From an uncultured Porphyromonadaceae bacterium (GTDB lineage: Bacteria; Bacteroidota; Bacteroidia; Bacteroidales; UBA11471): 46,680 bases of DNA. The notes beneath the pieces are model-generated. The model searched no databases. It had not been told where the DNA came from and saw nothing but the letters and a program-made list of their open reading frames with translations. Both the position numbers and the translations under genes were made by a program. The stretch lies in contig UQOX01000021.1 in assembly GCA_900542765.1 (NCBI GenBank), positions 1-46,680 of the forward strand, given 5' to 3'. Below are positions 16,173 through 26,538 of this stretch, in pieces (position 1 is the stretch's first letter; each line of letters begins with the position of its first letter).

Positions 16173-17963
16173 CTATTTTCCTTCCAAATTCCAATCGACA
16201 AAATAATTGTTGGCAATCGATGCCCGCACCTTGGCTTGGAGGGCTTCGGGATATTTGGGTACGATGCGGTTCGAGACGATCGTATCGGCCTGGGCATCGC
16301 CTGCGGCTTTGTAACGCTCGGCCATCTTACACAGGTAGCTGTATGACTTTCCTTCACCGGTGTATTCGAGCAGATACTCATCGGCCAAGGCAAGGTCGTA
16401 GATTTTGATGCGTTCCTCTTCGGTAATGGCACGTTGCGAACCGTCAGGAGCGGTCACATAGAAAGTTCCTGTTTCATCGGGCACGGGCAAGTCGTGTTCG
16501 GCACCCAGGGCACACCCTACGATACCTACGTTGCCATAACCGCCAGATGTTCCAAACCAAGTGTTATATCGAGCGTCCCAACCCTCATCGACGGGTACAC
16601 CGTCGACACGACCTTCGGCAAATTCGTTTTCGAGGCCGTTGTTGAGCAGGGTCTTGGTCTGGTGCCAGTTACCGAGGTGATTCTCGGCCTCGGCCAAGAG
16701 GAAGTGATAGTCATGGCCGCGATAGAGGACAATGGTGGGTTGTATCTCAAAGATATTGGTACGCAGATATTCCGGCGTATTCCCGCCCCGACGGCTGTAA
16801 TAATACTTGGTAAAGGCTATCGAACCGTTGATGGGATACATGGTCAGCAACTGCGTGTAACTGCGAATGTCGGTCTCGGCATAAGAGTCCATGCCATATT
16901 GGGAAGGTTGCAGGTAGAATCCGTCACCGGGATAGGCCGGGCAGAAGTATTGCACCAAGCGGTTGCGTTGGCCATTGTCATAGTCATACATGATACCCGA
17001 GATGAACTGATAGTCATAGCCTACTTGCTCAGAGAAGAATATACTGTAATAGCTGTGCGTGAGAGGTATGCAAAGGTTATAATAGTAACCCGGAGTCTTA
17101 TCGGAAGGCACTGTACCATCGACATTGAGATAGAGATTGTTGAGGTATTCGAGAATATTGTCGCGAATCCACTGCCAATCGGAGAGGCTATTGGTATAAG
17201 AAGCTCTCCACGAAAGGAGCTCGGCACGCATGAGCAACCACGGGGGAGTCAGGTAATTCCAGTAATCATAAGAAGAGCTTTGTGTCTCGGGATCGATCCA
17301 AGCGGGCCAATCCATTTCGAGGTCGGCTGCATAATGATTGCCGTCGAGGGTGATGCCGTTGTCGAGCAACTCAATGCATTTCTCCGAAACCTCATACATC
17401 GAATTGAGCGGTGTGAAGACCGAAGCGTCGTTCAGGTCCTTGATTTCTTCGAGAGGGTCGTCGTAATAATAAGCCTTACCGTAGATGCGCCCCAACGTGT
17501 AGTAGGCCCACACCTTGATGCGCAAGGCGCTGCTCACGAGCTTGGGAAAGTCGGCAGCCGCCGACTCGCTCATCGAGCCGCCGATTTTCTTGTGATACTC
17601 CTCCATCTTGTCGAAGTAGTCGTTGCAAGCCGTGATAATCTCATAAAAACAAGTCGGGTCGGCATACTCGTTTCCGTCGGTCGGCTCATAATTATAGATG
17701 TCTTGCAGGGCAATGGGGGCATTCGGGGCTATTTCGAGGAAGTTGCAACGCGTGTCGGTGAGGAATATGGGGTGATCACCTGCATTCTGCATACGCGTCA
17801 CAATGCCCAGGAACCCGCGGTACATCTCATTTTCGCTCGATATATAATCACTGACATTGAGAATATTATCGGGGTCGGTATCGAAAAAGTCGTCACACGC
17901 CGAGGTAAGAACCGCAAGGGCGGCGGTCAGGCTCAATATGGAATATCGAAATATACGTTTCAT
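16173..17963 (-). CDS. RagB/SusD family outer-membrane lipoprotein (second pair)
   Basis: A 596-residue SusD-type lipoprotein. The signal peptide ends in a lipobox, LTSAC, followed by DDFFDTDPDNIL, the usual start of mature SusD proteins. The tail of helix-rich TPR-like segments holds FLLAEAENHLGNW and DLALADEYLLEYTGEGKSY, the standard RagB/SusD C-terminal signatures. It would sit on the surface as the lid of the SusC channel encoded 6 bases upstream. ATG 17963 is chosen over a TTG at 17969. It has little in common with the other SusD of this locus apart from the fold, so the two pairs probably bind different ligands. It is inferred to be cotranscribed with the genes upstream of it. Confidence 0.92.
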   Translation of the reverse strand: MKRIFRYSILSLTAALAVLTSACDDFFDTDPDNILNVSDYISSENEMYRGFLGIVTRMQNAGDHPIFLTDTRCNFLEIAPNAPIALQDIYNYEPTDGNEYADPTCFYEIITACNDYFDKMEEYHKKIGGSMSESAAADFPKLVSSALRIKVWAYYTLGRIYGKAYYYDDPLEEIKDLNDASVFTPLNSMYEVSEKCIELLDNGITLDGNHYAADLEMDWPAWIDPETQSSSYDYWNYLTPPWLLMRAELLSWRASYTNSLSDWQWIRDNILEYLNNLYLNVDGTVPSDKTPGYYYNLCIPLTHSYYSIFFSEQVGYDYQFISGIMYDYDNGQRNRLVQYFCPAYPGDGFYLQPSQYGMDSYAETDIRSYTQLLTMYPINGSIAFTKYYYSRRGGNTPEYLRTNIFEIQPTIVLYRGHDYHFLLAEAENHLGNWHQTKTLLNNGLENEFAEGRVDGVPVDEGWDARYNTWFGTSGGYGNVGIVGCALGAEHDLPVPDETGTFYVTAPDGSQRAITEEERIKIYDLALADEYLLEYTGEGKSYSYLCKMAERYKAAGDAQADTIVSNRIVPKYPEALQAKVRASIANNYFVDWNLEGK

Positions 17964-17969
17964 GGTCAA

Positions 17970-20900
17970 TTAGAAGTTTAAATTAAATCCGACTTTTATG
18001 GTGATGGGGAGAGCCACCTTGGCGTAGTCAAATCCTCTCATGCTTTCGCTGTAAGAGTAGTTGAATTCGGGGTCACTGCCCAGATAATCGGTCAGGGTGA
18101 AGAGGTTCTCACCGGTAACATAGATGGTTCCCGACTGACAGAAACGCAACATCTTGTTATCGAAATGGAATGCCAGCGTAAGGGCTCTCAGTTTGAAATA
18201 AGAGGCATCTTCGATCCAACGGTCGGAGAAGATGTTGTTACCCGAAGGATCACCATAGGCGGCACGGGGCATGTCGGTCATTTGGCCTTCGACTTGCCAA
18301 CGGTTGAGCACGGCCGTCGACTGGTTATAGAAGGTCGACATCGACTCGGTCTGACGACGCAAGGCATTATAAGCCTTGTTGCCGACCGAATAACCGAAGT
18401 CGGCTTTGAGGGAAATCCATTTATACCGGAGGGTGGTGCTCACGCCGCCGAAGAAGTCGGGCGTTGCCGAGCCCAACGATACGCGGTCTTCGTCATTGAT
18501 GATCCCGTCATGGTTTTGGTCGATGAAGCGGACATCGCCGGCCTGATAGGCTTTACCGGCGGCATTTTTAAGACCGGCTGCCTGAGCCTCGGCCGTGGTG
18601 GCATAGATACCGTCGGTCTGATAACCGTAGAACTCATAAGGCGAACTGCCCACCCGGGTTATCACCTGGGCATCGTCTTCGTTGTACGCCGTAAATTCGA
18701 TGATGTCTTCGGTCTGCGCATTGCCCAGCGATTCGACCGTGCTCTTCACCGTGGAGATGTTGCCTGAAATCGACCAGTCGAAATTCTTGGTATGGACAGG
18801 ATTGAGGCGCAAAGCCAACTCATATCCTTGCGAAGAGATGGAAGCGGTGTTGTCGTAGTAAAGCGACGAACCGTAAACGGCCGATATGTTGCGGTCGAGC
18901 AGCAGGTCGTAGGAATTGGCATAGAAGTAGTTGAATTGCAAATCGACCATGTGTTTGTAGAGCGAGAGGTCGAGAGCGGCATCGAACTGCGCTTTCTTTT
19001 CCCATTCAAGACGGGTGTTGGGCACGTTGGAACGCACGATGGCTCCCATGTTGAAAAGGTTCGACGTCAGATAATAGTTCTTGGCGTAATTCGAAGAGAA
19101 GCGGCTGTTACCGGTAAGGCTCACTTCGGCCGAGAGATTCATCATGTCGATCCAGGTGGGAAGGGCTCCGGTATTGGCCGCAAAGAAAGTAAGGCCGGCC
19201 GAGGGGAAGAATCCGAAGCGAGGTGCATCTACACCCGATACCGACGAACCGTCGACAGAGAGATTGGCCATGGCCTTCACCAGGTGGTTGAAGGTGTAGT
19301 CGGCATGGAGGTAATAGCTGAGCCATTTCCACTCGTCATTGATACCGTCGATAATGCGCTCGTCGAGATCGCTGGCCAAGGTCTTGTAATTGTCGTTGGC
19401 CGTATTGTATCCCGACTCAAAGTCATACTCGAAATTCTTGGTAATGAAACGCAATCCGCCGTAAGCCTTGAAGTCGTGTATGTTGCCAAAGAGTTTCTGG
19501 TACATGGCATTCACGCCGTAGAAGTAAGACGACTGCTCGCGCACACCTTTGCTCACATAGTTGAAACCGGTGCCGTAGAGCTGGGGCACGATGGCCTTGT
19601 CGGTGACGCCGGGAACGAAGAGCGACTCCTCGGTGTAGTCATAGTAGATATTGAGCATACCGGTGATGGTCCAGTTCTCGGTGGGACGCCAGTTGAGACC
19701 GGCACGCACATTCACGTCATAAATCTTATCATCACCCTCTACCGTCTCGACAAGAGCCAAAGGGTTACTTACGTTATTATAGGCATAAGTAGGATTGGCA
19801 TTTACGTTCCAGCCGTTGTATGTGGCGTAGTTGGGAAGCAAATTGCCATTCATTTCGCGCATGTAGGGATAGAGGTTGGGCATCATGAAATTCGACGCCA
19901 AGATGGGATTGGTGGCCTCTTTCATACCCTGTTCCTGCAAATCACTCGAAATGTAAGCCAGGTTTACGTTGGTGAAAATGTCGACCCAACGGCTTACCAT
20001 CACACTCGAATTGATCAACGTGTGGAAACGTTGTGTCGAGGTATTGTCGAGGATACCGCCTTCGTTGGTATAACCAAAAGAGATGTTGTACTTGGCAATT
20101 TCGTCACCTCCTTCGATGCGGAAGATATTATCGGTCACAAATGCCTTGCGGGTAATCTCTTTCGTCCAATCGATGTCATTGTCGAACAGATAACTGTAAC
20201 TGTTTACACCGGGGTTGAGGAAGGGATAGTCGGCTCGCAAATCGGCCGCACTCGAATAGCGGGTCATACCCACATCTTGCAGATAGTTGCTGTATTGCGA
20301 AGCATTGAGGGTGGGAATACCGCTTTGAGGCATACTCACCCCGTAGCTGCCCGTAAAGGAGATACGGGTGTTGAGGTTATCGGAGGTAGCCTGCTGGGTC
20401 TCGATGAGGATAACACCGTTGGAACCCAACGAGCCGTAAAGCGAAGCCTCGGCACCTTTGAGGGCGGTGATGCTCTTGATGTCGTTGACGTTATACCCGA
20501 AGAGGGCATCGCGGGAGTAGCCATTGAGCACGCCCGAGACATCGGTATTGTAGAGATAGGGAATACCATTGATGACCAAAAGCGGAGCATTGTCGGCATT
20601 CAGGGTATGAATGCCACGCAGGTTGAAGAAGGCTCCTTCACCGGGCATGCCGCTCTTCTTGATGACTTGCAGGCCCGAGATTTCGTCCTGCCAGGCCAAG
20701 TCGGCCGAGATGGTATTTTTCATGTCGCGACGGTCGAGCGAGGAGTTTACCGCACTCCGGTTGTCACGGCGTTCGCTGTAAAACGGGAACTGTGTCGTAC
20801 CGGCATAATCGGAAAGACGCTCGGGCACCAAAACAATTTCACGGGGAATAACGCCGCTTTTCAACGGATATTCTCGCGTATAGAAGCCTCCGGCCACGAT

Positions 20901-21119
20901 GCGCAGCGTCCCTTTCGAGAGGTCGGTGGTCAGTTCAAAGGTACCATTCTCGTCGGAAACGACCGAACTCGACGTCCCCACCACCGAAACAATAGCACCC
21001 TGCAAGGGGGTATTGTCGGTACTCACAATCTTCGACTTGATGCGGGTTCCCTTTTGGGCAAAAACCGGTAGGGCCGACACCATGAGTATAATAATCAGGA
21101 AACTATATATTCTTCTCAT
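17970..21119 (-). CDS. SusC/RagA family TonB-dependent outer-membrane transporter (second pair)
   Basis: A 1049-residue TonB-dependent transporter. It has a signal peptide (cleavage after PVFAQ), an N-terminal carboxypeptidase-regulatory-like domain (about 25-95), and a plug domain with an ISGLQVIKKSGMPGEGAFF motif and LVINGIPYLYNTD. A long beta-barrel follows, ending in IKVGFNLNF with a C-terminal phenylalanine as outer-membrane barrels require. The spacer before the plug (ERLSDYAGTTQFPFYSERRD) differs from the usual EVVV-type TonB box, which makes this an unusual member. It forms a transporter with the SusD gene 6 bases downstream. It imports oligosaccharides cleaved at the surface; pectic ones are likely from the context. 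Confidence 0.93.
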   Translation of the reverse strand: MRRIYSFLIIILMVSALPVFAQKGTRIKSKIVSTDNTPLQGAIVSVVGTSSSVVSDENGTFELTTDLSKGTLRIVAGGFYTREYPLKSGVIPREIVLVPERLSDYAGTTQFPFYSERRDNRSAVNSSLDRRDMKNTISADLAWQDEISGLQVIKKSGMPGEGAFFNLRGIHTLNADNAPLLVINGIPYLYNTDVSGVLNGYSRDALFGYNVNDIKSITALKGAEASLYGSLGSNGVILIETQQATSDNLNTRISFTGSYGVSMPQSGIPTLNASQYSNYLQDVGMTRYSSAADLRADYPFLNPGVNSYSYLFDNDIDWTKEITRKAFVTDNIFRIEGGDEIAKYNISFGYTNEGGILDNTSTQRFHTLINSSVMVSRWVDIFTNVNLAYISSDLQEQGMKEATNPILASNFMMPNLYPYMREMNGNLLPNYATYNGWNVNANPTYAYNNVSNPLALVETVEGDDKIYDVNVRAGLNWRPTENWTITGMLNIYYDYTEESLFVPGVTDKAIVPQLYGTGFNYVSKGVREQSSYFYGVNAMYQKLFGNIHDFKAYGGLRFITKNFEYDFESGYNTANDNYKTLASDLDERIIDGINDEWKWLSYYLHADYTFNHLVKAMANLSVDGSSVSGVDAPRFGFFPSAGLTFFAANTGALPTWIDMMNLSAEVSLTGNSRFSSNYAKNYYLTSNLFNMGAIVRSNVPNTRLEWEKKAQFDAALDLSLYKHMVDLQFNYFYANSYDLLLDRNISAVYGSSLYYDNTASISSQGYELALRLNPVHTKNFDWSISGNISTVKSTVESLGNAQTEDIIEFTAYNEDDAQVITRVGSSPYEFYGYQTDGIYATTAEAQAAGLKNAAGKAYQAGDVRFIDQNHDGIINDEDRVSLGSATPDFFGGVSTTLRYKWISLKADFGYSVGNKAYNALRRQTESMSTFYNQSTAVLNRWQVEGQMTDMPRAAYGDPSGNNIFSDRWIEDASYFKLRALTLAFHFDNKMLRFCQSGTIYVTGENLFTLTDYLGSDPEFNYSYSESMRGFDYAKVALPITIKVGFNLNF

Positions 21120-21138
21120 AACACTGAATTTTCTAAGA

Positions 21139-23157
21139 TTAATAGTTATTTACTGTCGGTCGCAAACACCAGTGGTACATCATCAACTGGGAAACGTTGC
21201 GTTTGTCGCGGTCGATCGTACTCGTTATGATTGAAGCCATATCGCTCGACTCGACACGAATGCGGAAGTTCCCGTCTTGGGGAATATTCACGACAGCCAC
21301 CTGATAACCGTCGGTATCGTAAGCTACCGACTTGGGATCGAGTTCAAACCAAGCTTGTGCATCGAATCCTTCGGGGTAGGTAACCGACAAAGGCCCATAA
21401 AAAGTCATTTCCGATGCACCGCCACGGTCGAAGTGGAAGTTTGAGCCCTGTGCCGCCATACTCATGTCCTGCACCAACAGGCGGTCATTGAAGTAGATGC
21501 TCAACGAATAGGTGAGCGAGTGCTTGAATCCCATGCGCAAGTTGTATTCTCCGGCTGGAAGATTACATTCAACCAACCCATAGTTCCTATCGCTCGAATT
21601 ATAAAGTAATCCGTCGTATTCGACGCTGCACAAATAATCCGACTCTTTCACGCCGGCAGCGAACGACTCCTGCTGCGGAATAAGCAGGGTGAGCGAGTCG
21701 ATGCTGAACGTCAGTGAATCGATGGCGGCCTGCGTCAATGAATCGGGCGACACGATGGTGCTCAACGAGTCGAGGGTCACTTGCGCCGAGGCCAGGAGGT
21801 TGCGGCTCTTGGTGAGCGAGTCGGTGGCAGTAGCGGCCAAGATGGCTTCTTGCGAGGGGACAGCCGTCAGCACATGATAGTACATCGTAGGCAGGGTCTC
21901 CGAAAGCGTGAATGGGCTCTGGGCATCGTTGCACACGAGCGGATTGACCCAATTGGTCCATCTGAAATATTGGGCCTTCTGCGCATCACTCATGGCTGCC
22001 CAAATTTCATAAAATCGAGTCTTTACGCGATAAATGACCACATGATTGGGAATCTTAAAATCGGACAGGTAATAGACCAAACCGTTGCTCAGCGTGTCGC
22101 ATCTTGTCGGGTCGACGAGTTGCACCGACGGACGCCAGTAGGCCGAATCGGAGAGGTTATACTCTTCGAGGTCCTGCGATTCGTCAATGGTACGCACATA
22201 TCCACCCACGGCATAGAAGTCGGGGGCTCCGGCCGACACCTCTTCACGGGAAAGGCGACGGTTGGCAAAACATGCCTCCACAACCCATTTCTCAAACTTG
22301 GCCGTGTCGGCAGCCGTCACGGCCCGGTTGAGCCAAATCGGCAGGTTGGTGTAGGCATCGTTGAGGGCTTTCTCGATAATGGCGTTGTTGGGCACAAACA
22401 TTGTGGTAGTGAAATTCTCCGAACGCATATTCCAATAGGGAATCCCGTTTTGGGTGTAACGGTCCATCAACGTGTTGCGTACCGAGATGACCGAGTCGGA
22501 ATAATAGGTATTACCCATGTCGTCCACGCCATCGGGGGTACTGTTCTCGCGGTCGAAATATTCTTCTTCATAGCGAGCGACCAGATCTTTGAAAAGGGAA
22601 TAGTCCTCGCCCAAGGATTTCAAATATTCATAAACCGATTCGCGGGGAATAATCGTTCCGTCGATATAGTAAACATAACCATTATCGGTCTTCACCTGCT
22701 TGTAGAGCTTGTAATCATCGATATAAGTTCCTTCTTCACGCAGGTAGACCCGCAGGTTCTTTTTGTCATAGAGGGTCTCGTAGCGGGTGAGTATGCCGAA
22801 ATTCTCGGCAAACTTGTCGGGCGACACCGGGGTATCGGAGATGCTGTTCTTGACAAAAGCGGTATCGTTCTCAATCTTCGACATGTCGAGATTGTCGTTC
22901 TCACACACGACGAGGGTATATTGTCCATCGGCAGGGAGGGTTTCCATGATCCCGGTTTTTTCAAAAAGCCCGGTAATCTCGGACAATGTGGGCTGGCTTT
23001 TCAGGTAGGAAACCACATCTCCCGAATATACTTCTATATCGGCCGACGCAGATGTGATGTCGCTCACGTCGTAGTGGTCGTCCCACTTGTCGGAACATGA
23101 TACGGCAACAACACTCAGGGCCGACAATATCCATGCTGTAAATTTATTTGTTCTCAT
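21139..23157 (-). CDS. Fasciclin-domain lipoprotein (third in the PUL) with DSLT-rich helix
   Basis: A 672-residue surface lipoprotein. The lipobox is VAVSC at about residues 17-21. Two fasciclin-like domains are visible by FVPNNAIIEKALNDA near residue 255 and a weaker, divergent one at the start (about 45-190). A segment at about residues 442-493 carries five DSL[T/S] motifs with spacing of 7 to 17 and should form a helix rich in Ser and Leu. The C-terminal part (about 500-660) reads as a beta-sandwich resembling a carbohydrate-binding module (LPAGEYNLRMGFKHSLTY, FNDRLLVQD). It lies directly upstream of the second SusC gene, where SusE/SusF-like glycan-binding proteins normally occur. Its binding role is inferred. 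Confidence 0.8.
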   Translation of the reverse strand: MRTNKFTAWILSALSVVAVSCSDKWDDHYDVSDITSASADIEVYSGDVVSYLKSQPTLSEITGLFEKTGIMETLPADGQYTLVVCENDNLDMSKIENDTAFVKNSISDTPVSPDKFAENFGILTRYETLYDKKNLRVYLREEGTYIDDYKLYKQVKTDNGYVYYIDGTIIPRESVYEYLKSLGEDYSLFKDLVARYEEEYFDRENSTPDGVDDMGNTYYSDSVISVRNTLMDRYTQNGIPYWNMRSENFTTTMFVPNNAIIEKALNDAYTNLPIWLNRAVTAADTAKFEKWVVEACFANRRLSREEVSAGAPDFYAVGGYVRTIDESQDLEEYNLSDSAYWRPSVQLVDPTRCDTLSNGLVYYLSDFKIPNHVVIYRVKTRFYEIWAAMSDAQKAQYFRWTNWVNPLVCNDAQSPFTLSETLPTMYYHVLTAVPSQEAILAATATDSLTKSRNLLASAQVTLDSLSTIVSPDSLTQAAIDSLTFSIDSLTLLIPQQESFAAGVKESDYLCSVEYDGLLYNSSDRNYGLVECNLPAGEYNLRMGFKHSLTYSLSIYFNDRLLVQDMSMAAQGSNFHFDRGGASEMTFYGPLSVTYPEGFDAQAWFELDPKSVAYDTDGYQVAVVNIPQDGNFRIRVESSDMASIITSTIDRDKRNVSQLMMYHWCLRPTVNNY

Positions 23158-23162
23158 AGTAT

Positions 23163-24950
23163 TTAATCAATAGGCGTAAATTTCACATAATCCCACAACT
23201 GATGGTATCTTGAATTGGTCTTGGCATTGATGTCCATCATCGTTGCTTTCAGCGTATGCTTACCGGAGTTTTCAAATTCGAGCTCTTCCCACAAGGTAAT
23301 CATGGCCGTCCCGTAAGTTGCAGCCGTGAATCCTTGCGAACTGAGACCCTTGTAGATGTAGGCATTCGACATTTCCTTGTCGTCGAGCGTGAAACGGGTA
23401 AGGCTACCAGCACCATAGAAATTATAGAGTATGGGACTGCCGGCATAGCACAACTCCACTTTGTAACGGCCCTTGATGATGGTCGGGGTTTCCAGTTCGA
23501 CCCAACCGGCATAGCCGAGGTTGAGTTGCAAGAGGTTGTTCATGTAAGCGCCATAATTGCTGACATCTTTTTCGCGAGCGCTCTTGTATTTACATTTCAG
23601 GAAGCCAATCTTGCGGTAATTCGAATAGCTGGCCTTGGAAGAGTTGGCAACATAAGTCTCATCTTCGACAAAGGCCGAGACATTACCATAATCGCCGTCG
23701 CGTTTGTCTTCGGAAAGGTCGATGGCCGTCTCTCTTGATGTAAGTGCCGAAGTGAAAAGGGCTCCCAAGTTCTGGTCGGCGCCATAGTTGTTGACAAACG
23801 AAATAATCTCGGCGGTGTTGCAGAAGTCCCACATCACCGTAACAGGCTCGGGTTGCCATACGGGGAGAATATGGTTGATTTTATGTATCAAACCGTTACG
23901 GGCTTCCATATTGCTACGAAATATCGTGGCACACTCATTGAAAGTATGTACGCCGGCTATATCCTGGCAGGTAACCACCTGGTAAGTGCATTCGGTGTCG
24001 AAAATATTGATTTGGCCTTCTTCGTTGAAATTGAAGAAATCGGCAACCGGTATCTCACGATCGAAGAAGTGGTAGGTCACATACCGGTAAAGGGCATTGG
24101 TGGTATCGGTATAGTTCGTGCCGGCACCAAGGTGTGCACAAAGATCCGACACCGAGTTTATTCCTTCGGCGGCATACACCTCGTCGGGAACAGCCAGGCA
24201 GGTGAAGCGTATCGTGTTGATGGACATGCTGCCGTTGATGTTGTAGGTGGTGTCGCTGATGCGCGAAACGACTTGGTCATAACCACACAACTCGGCTGCC
24301 CCGATGAAGATGTTGTACTCGTCATAGGGACGGAGTTTTTCGAGTATCGTCTCGGCCAGCGGGTGAATCACATCGCCCATCGTAAAGACTTCGCCATTGG
24401 CGGTTTTCACGGCGGTGAATTTGGCCAGGCGGGCCTGGTTGTTGAGATAAATCGAGTCGGTATTGTGGCGTGTATTGTCAAGTTCTGCGTCATCGACATC
24501 GGTAATCGTGTAACCGAAGGCAGTGGAGAGGTATGACTGGAAAAGCGTCTGCGCGGGAATCGATTCGCCGCTCTCGGCATAGGTAATCAAAGACTCGTCG
24601 GAGAGGTCATAATTGAGGATATGCACCTGCACGACGGCGCGGGCATATTCCAGGTCGAGTTCCTGCACCGAAGAGACGCCTCTCCATGCCAGGAACTCCT
24701 TCATGGCAGCATTGGTGGGGCAGAATACCGTTGCGGTGGCATCGGCATCGTTCAGGGCGTTGTAGTAATCGGCATACTTCAACAGTTCGATCCACATCGA
24801 GAATTCGTCGCTGTTCAGGGTAAGATAAGCAGCGCAAGTCATCTCAAGGGCATCGTTTGACGTCCTTATGTATGTAGTTCCCTCGTATGGATCTTTACAA
24901 GAGGTGATCAGCGTGACTAACGTCAGAATCAATAAAGAAAACTTTTTCAT
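23163..24950 (-). CDS. Fasciclin-domain lipoprotein (second in the PUL)
   Basis: A 595-residue lipoprotein with lipobox LITSC. Two fasciclin-type modules are visible: FCPTNAAMKEFLAWRG with AVVQVHILNYDLSD (about 70-120), and a second around FTCLAVPDEVYAAEGI to LIHKINHILPVW (about 245-370). The C-terminal part (about 375-595) is beta-rich, with VELETPTIIKGRYKVELCYA, and again looks like a galactose-binding or carbohydrate-binding module. It begins 8 bases after the first SusD stop. Alternative in-frame starts at 24959 and 24962 would overlap that stop. The MKKFSLLI start fits a lipoprotein signal best. Confidence 0.82.
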   Translation of the reverse strand: MKKFSLLILTLVTLITSCKDPYEGTTYIRTSNDALEMTCAAYLTLNSDEFSMWIELLKYADYYNALNDADATATVFCPTNAAMKEFLAWRGVSSVQELDLEYARAVVQVHILNYDLSDESLITYAESGESIPAQTLFQSYLSTAFGYTITDVDDAELDNTRHNTDSIYLNNQARLAKFTAVKTANGEVFTMGDVIHPLAETILEKLRPYDEYNIFIGAAELCGYDQVVSRISDTTYNINGSMSINTIRFTCLAVPDEVYAAEGINSVSDLCAHLGAGTNYTDTTNALYRYVTYHFFDREIPVADFFNFNEEGQINIFDTECTYQVVTCQDIAGVHTFNECATIFRSNMEARNGLIHKINHILPVWQPEPVTVMWDFCNTAEIISFVNNYGADQNLGALFTSALTSRETAIDLSEDKRDGDYGNVSAFVEDETYVANSSKASYSNYRKIGFLKCKYKSAREKDVSNYGAYMNNLLQLNLGYAGWVELETPTIIKGRYKVELCYAGSPILYNFYGAGSLTRFTLDDKEMSNAYIYKGLSSQGFTAATYGTAMITLWEELEFENSGKHTLKATMMDINAKTNSRYHQLWDYVKFTPID

Positions 24951-24958
24951 AGGTGACA

Positions 24959-26527
24959 TCAATTATAATAGGGGTTTTGTATTAACAAATCGTTTGCCTC
25001 GATCTCGGTCTGACTTATCGGCAAGAAAAGCGCATTATCGTTATTGAGTACGGTACGCAACCACGACTCTCCGGCCTGTGTGTTGTATTTCAAGACGTTG
25101 TTGACAAGGAACAATTCTTTGTACTCGTTGTTGTTCCGACGTCCGAAACGGAGGAAGTCATACCAAGCCTTGCCCTCTCCTACCAATTCGAGCGTACGCT
25201 CATAGAGCACCAGTTCGAGCATGGACGCTTCATCGAGCGATGCAACGCCAACGGGCGTAGCCTCGTATTCGATTTCGAGGTTGGAGCGGGTGCGTATCTG
25301 GTTGATAAGCGCCATGGCATCGGCCTTGTCATCATCATTCTCACCGTGACTGCGCAGAATGAGCGCTTCGGCTTTCATGAGCATCACATCGGCGACACGA
25401 TAGATGATGTAATTGGGGTCGTAGTAAGAAACGGTGCGTTTGTCGGAGAGAGTCTGCGAACCGAGATATTTCCACACATACGACACGGTGGCCGACTCAT
25501 AGGTGGTGGGGTCGGAGACATAATATCCGCCATACATCGTGCGCACGGCCTCTTTGAGATCCACGAGTGTCTCGGTGTACTCGTCGCCGAACTCCTGGGT
25601 CAAGGCCAAAGAGATGCAATAATTGGCATCGACATCGACGTCGTCGAAGATTTTGGGCAGCGTATTGGTCTGTTCCTCTTCGTAGTTCCATTGCAACTCA
25701 AATATCGACTCGTTGCTGTTTCCGGGATTGAACATCGAGAACCAGCTCGAATGGGTCGGGGTAGAAAGGAATGCGGGAGCATAGGGACTATTCGATTCCA
25801 AGATGCCATCGCAATAGGTAATGGCAGCTTCATAATCTTCGGCCCAAAGGCACACATCGGCACCGAGGGCATAGAGAGCCCACTTGGTGGCACGCCCCTT
25901 GGTTTCCCAGGCGGTATCGAACGACTCCTTGGCGGCACCCGTCGCGAGAGCGGTTCTTATATCCTCGCGGATTTGCGCTATGATTTCGGCTTCACCGGCC
26001 TTGGGTACCTTCGTGGCGTAAGAGTCGTCTTCATAAGGCTCGGTAATGAGCGGTGCATCACGCCAGTTGCGCACGATATAGAAGTAACAGAGCGCACGCA
26101 AGAAATAAGCCTCGGACTGATGCGAAAGCATTTCCGACATCTGGTAGGTATCATCGACCTTCTGTGCATCGGGAGCCCGTTTTATCACCGCGTTGGCCAC
26201 GTTGATGATTTCATAGAGGTCACCCCAGGTACACAAGTCCTTATCGGTAGGTTTTACCTGGAACTCCTGCAACTTGCTCCCTTTGCTGGCATAAACACAA
26301 CCGGCGCGCAACTCGCCCCAAGGTATCAGGTAAGGCACTACCATGTCACGCAAGTAATAGTACCCGGCATTGAGCACGGCATCTACATCGGCTTTGGTCT
26401 GCCAGAAAGTTATACTCGGCTGTGAATTTTCGGGATATACTTCGAGCCAATCCTTGCAGGCGGTCGTCGAAAGCATAACTCCGAATCCCAAAGCGATTGC
26501 GGCATATTTTATATTTTTTATCTTCAT
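24959..26527 (-). CDS. RagB/SusD family outer-membrane lipoprotein (first pair)
   Basis: A 522-residue SusD protein. The lipobox is STTAC, followed by KDWLEVYPENSQPS. The typical N-terminal segment FWQTKADVDAVLNAGYYYLRD and the C-terminal ERTLELVGEGKAWYDFLRFG with its tail PISQTEIEANDLLIQNPYYN are present, including the closing NPYY usual in the family. It pairs with the SusC gene that ends 11 bases upstream. The length is typical. It should bind and present oligosaccharide to the first SusC transporter on the cell surface. Confidence 0.95.
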   Translation of the reverse strand: MKIKNIKYAAIALGFGVMLSTTACKDWLEVYPENSQPSITFWQTKADVDAVLNAGYYYLRDMVVPYLIPWGELRAGCVYASKGSKLQEFQVKPTDKDLCTWGDLYEIINVANAVIKRAPDAQKVDDTYQMSEMLSHQSEAYFLRALCYFYIVRNWRDAPLITEPYEDDSYATKVPKAGEAEIIAQIREDIRTALATGAAKESFDTAWETKGRATKWALYALGADVCLWAEDYEAAITYCDGILESNSPYAPAFLSTPTHSSWFSMFNPGNSNESIFELQWNYEEEQTNTLPKIFDDVDVDANYCISLALTQEFGDEYTETLVDLKEAVRTMYGGYYVSDPTTYESATVSYVWKYLGSQTLSDKRTVSYYDPNYIIYRVADVMLMKAEALILRSHGENDDDKADAMALINQIRTRSNLEIEYEATPVGVASLDEASMLELVLYERTLELVGEGKAWYDFLRFGRRNNNEYKELFLVNNVLKYNTQAGESWLRTVLNNDNALFLPISQTEIEANDLLIQNPYYN

Positions 26528-26538
26528 AGCTTTTCCGA

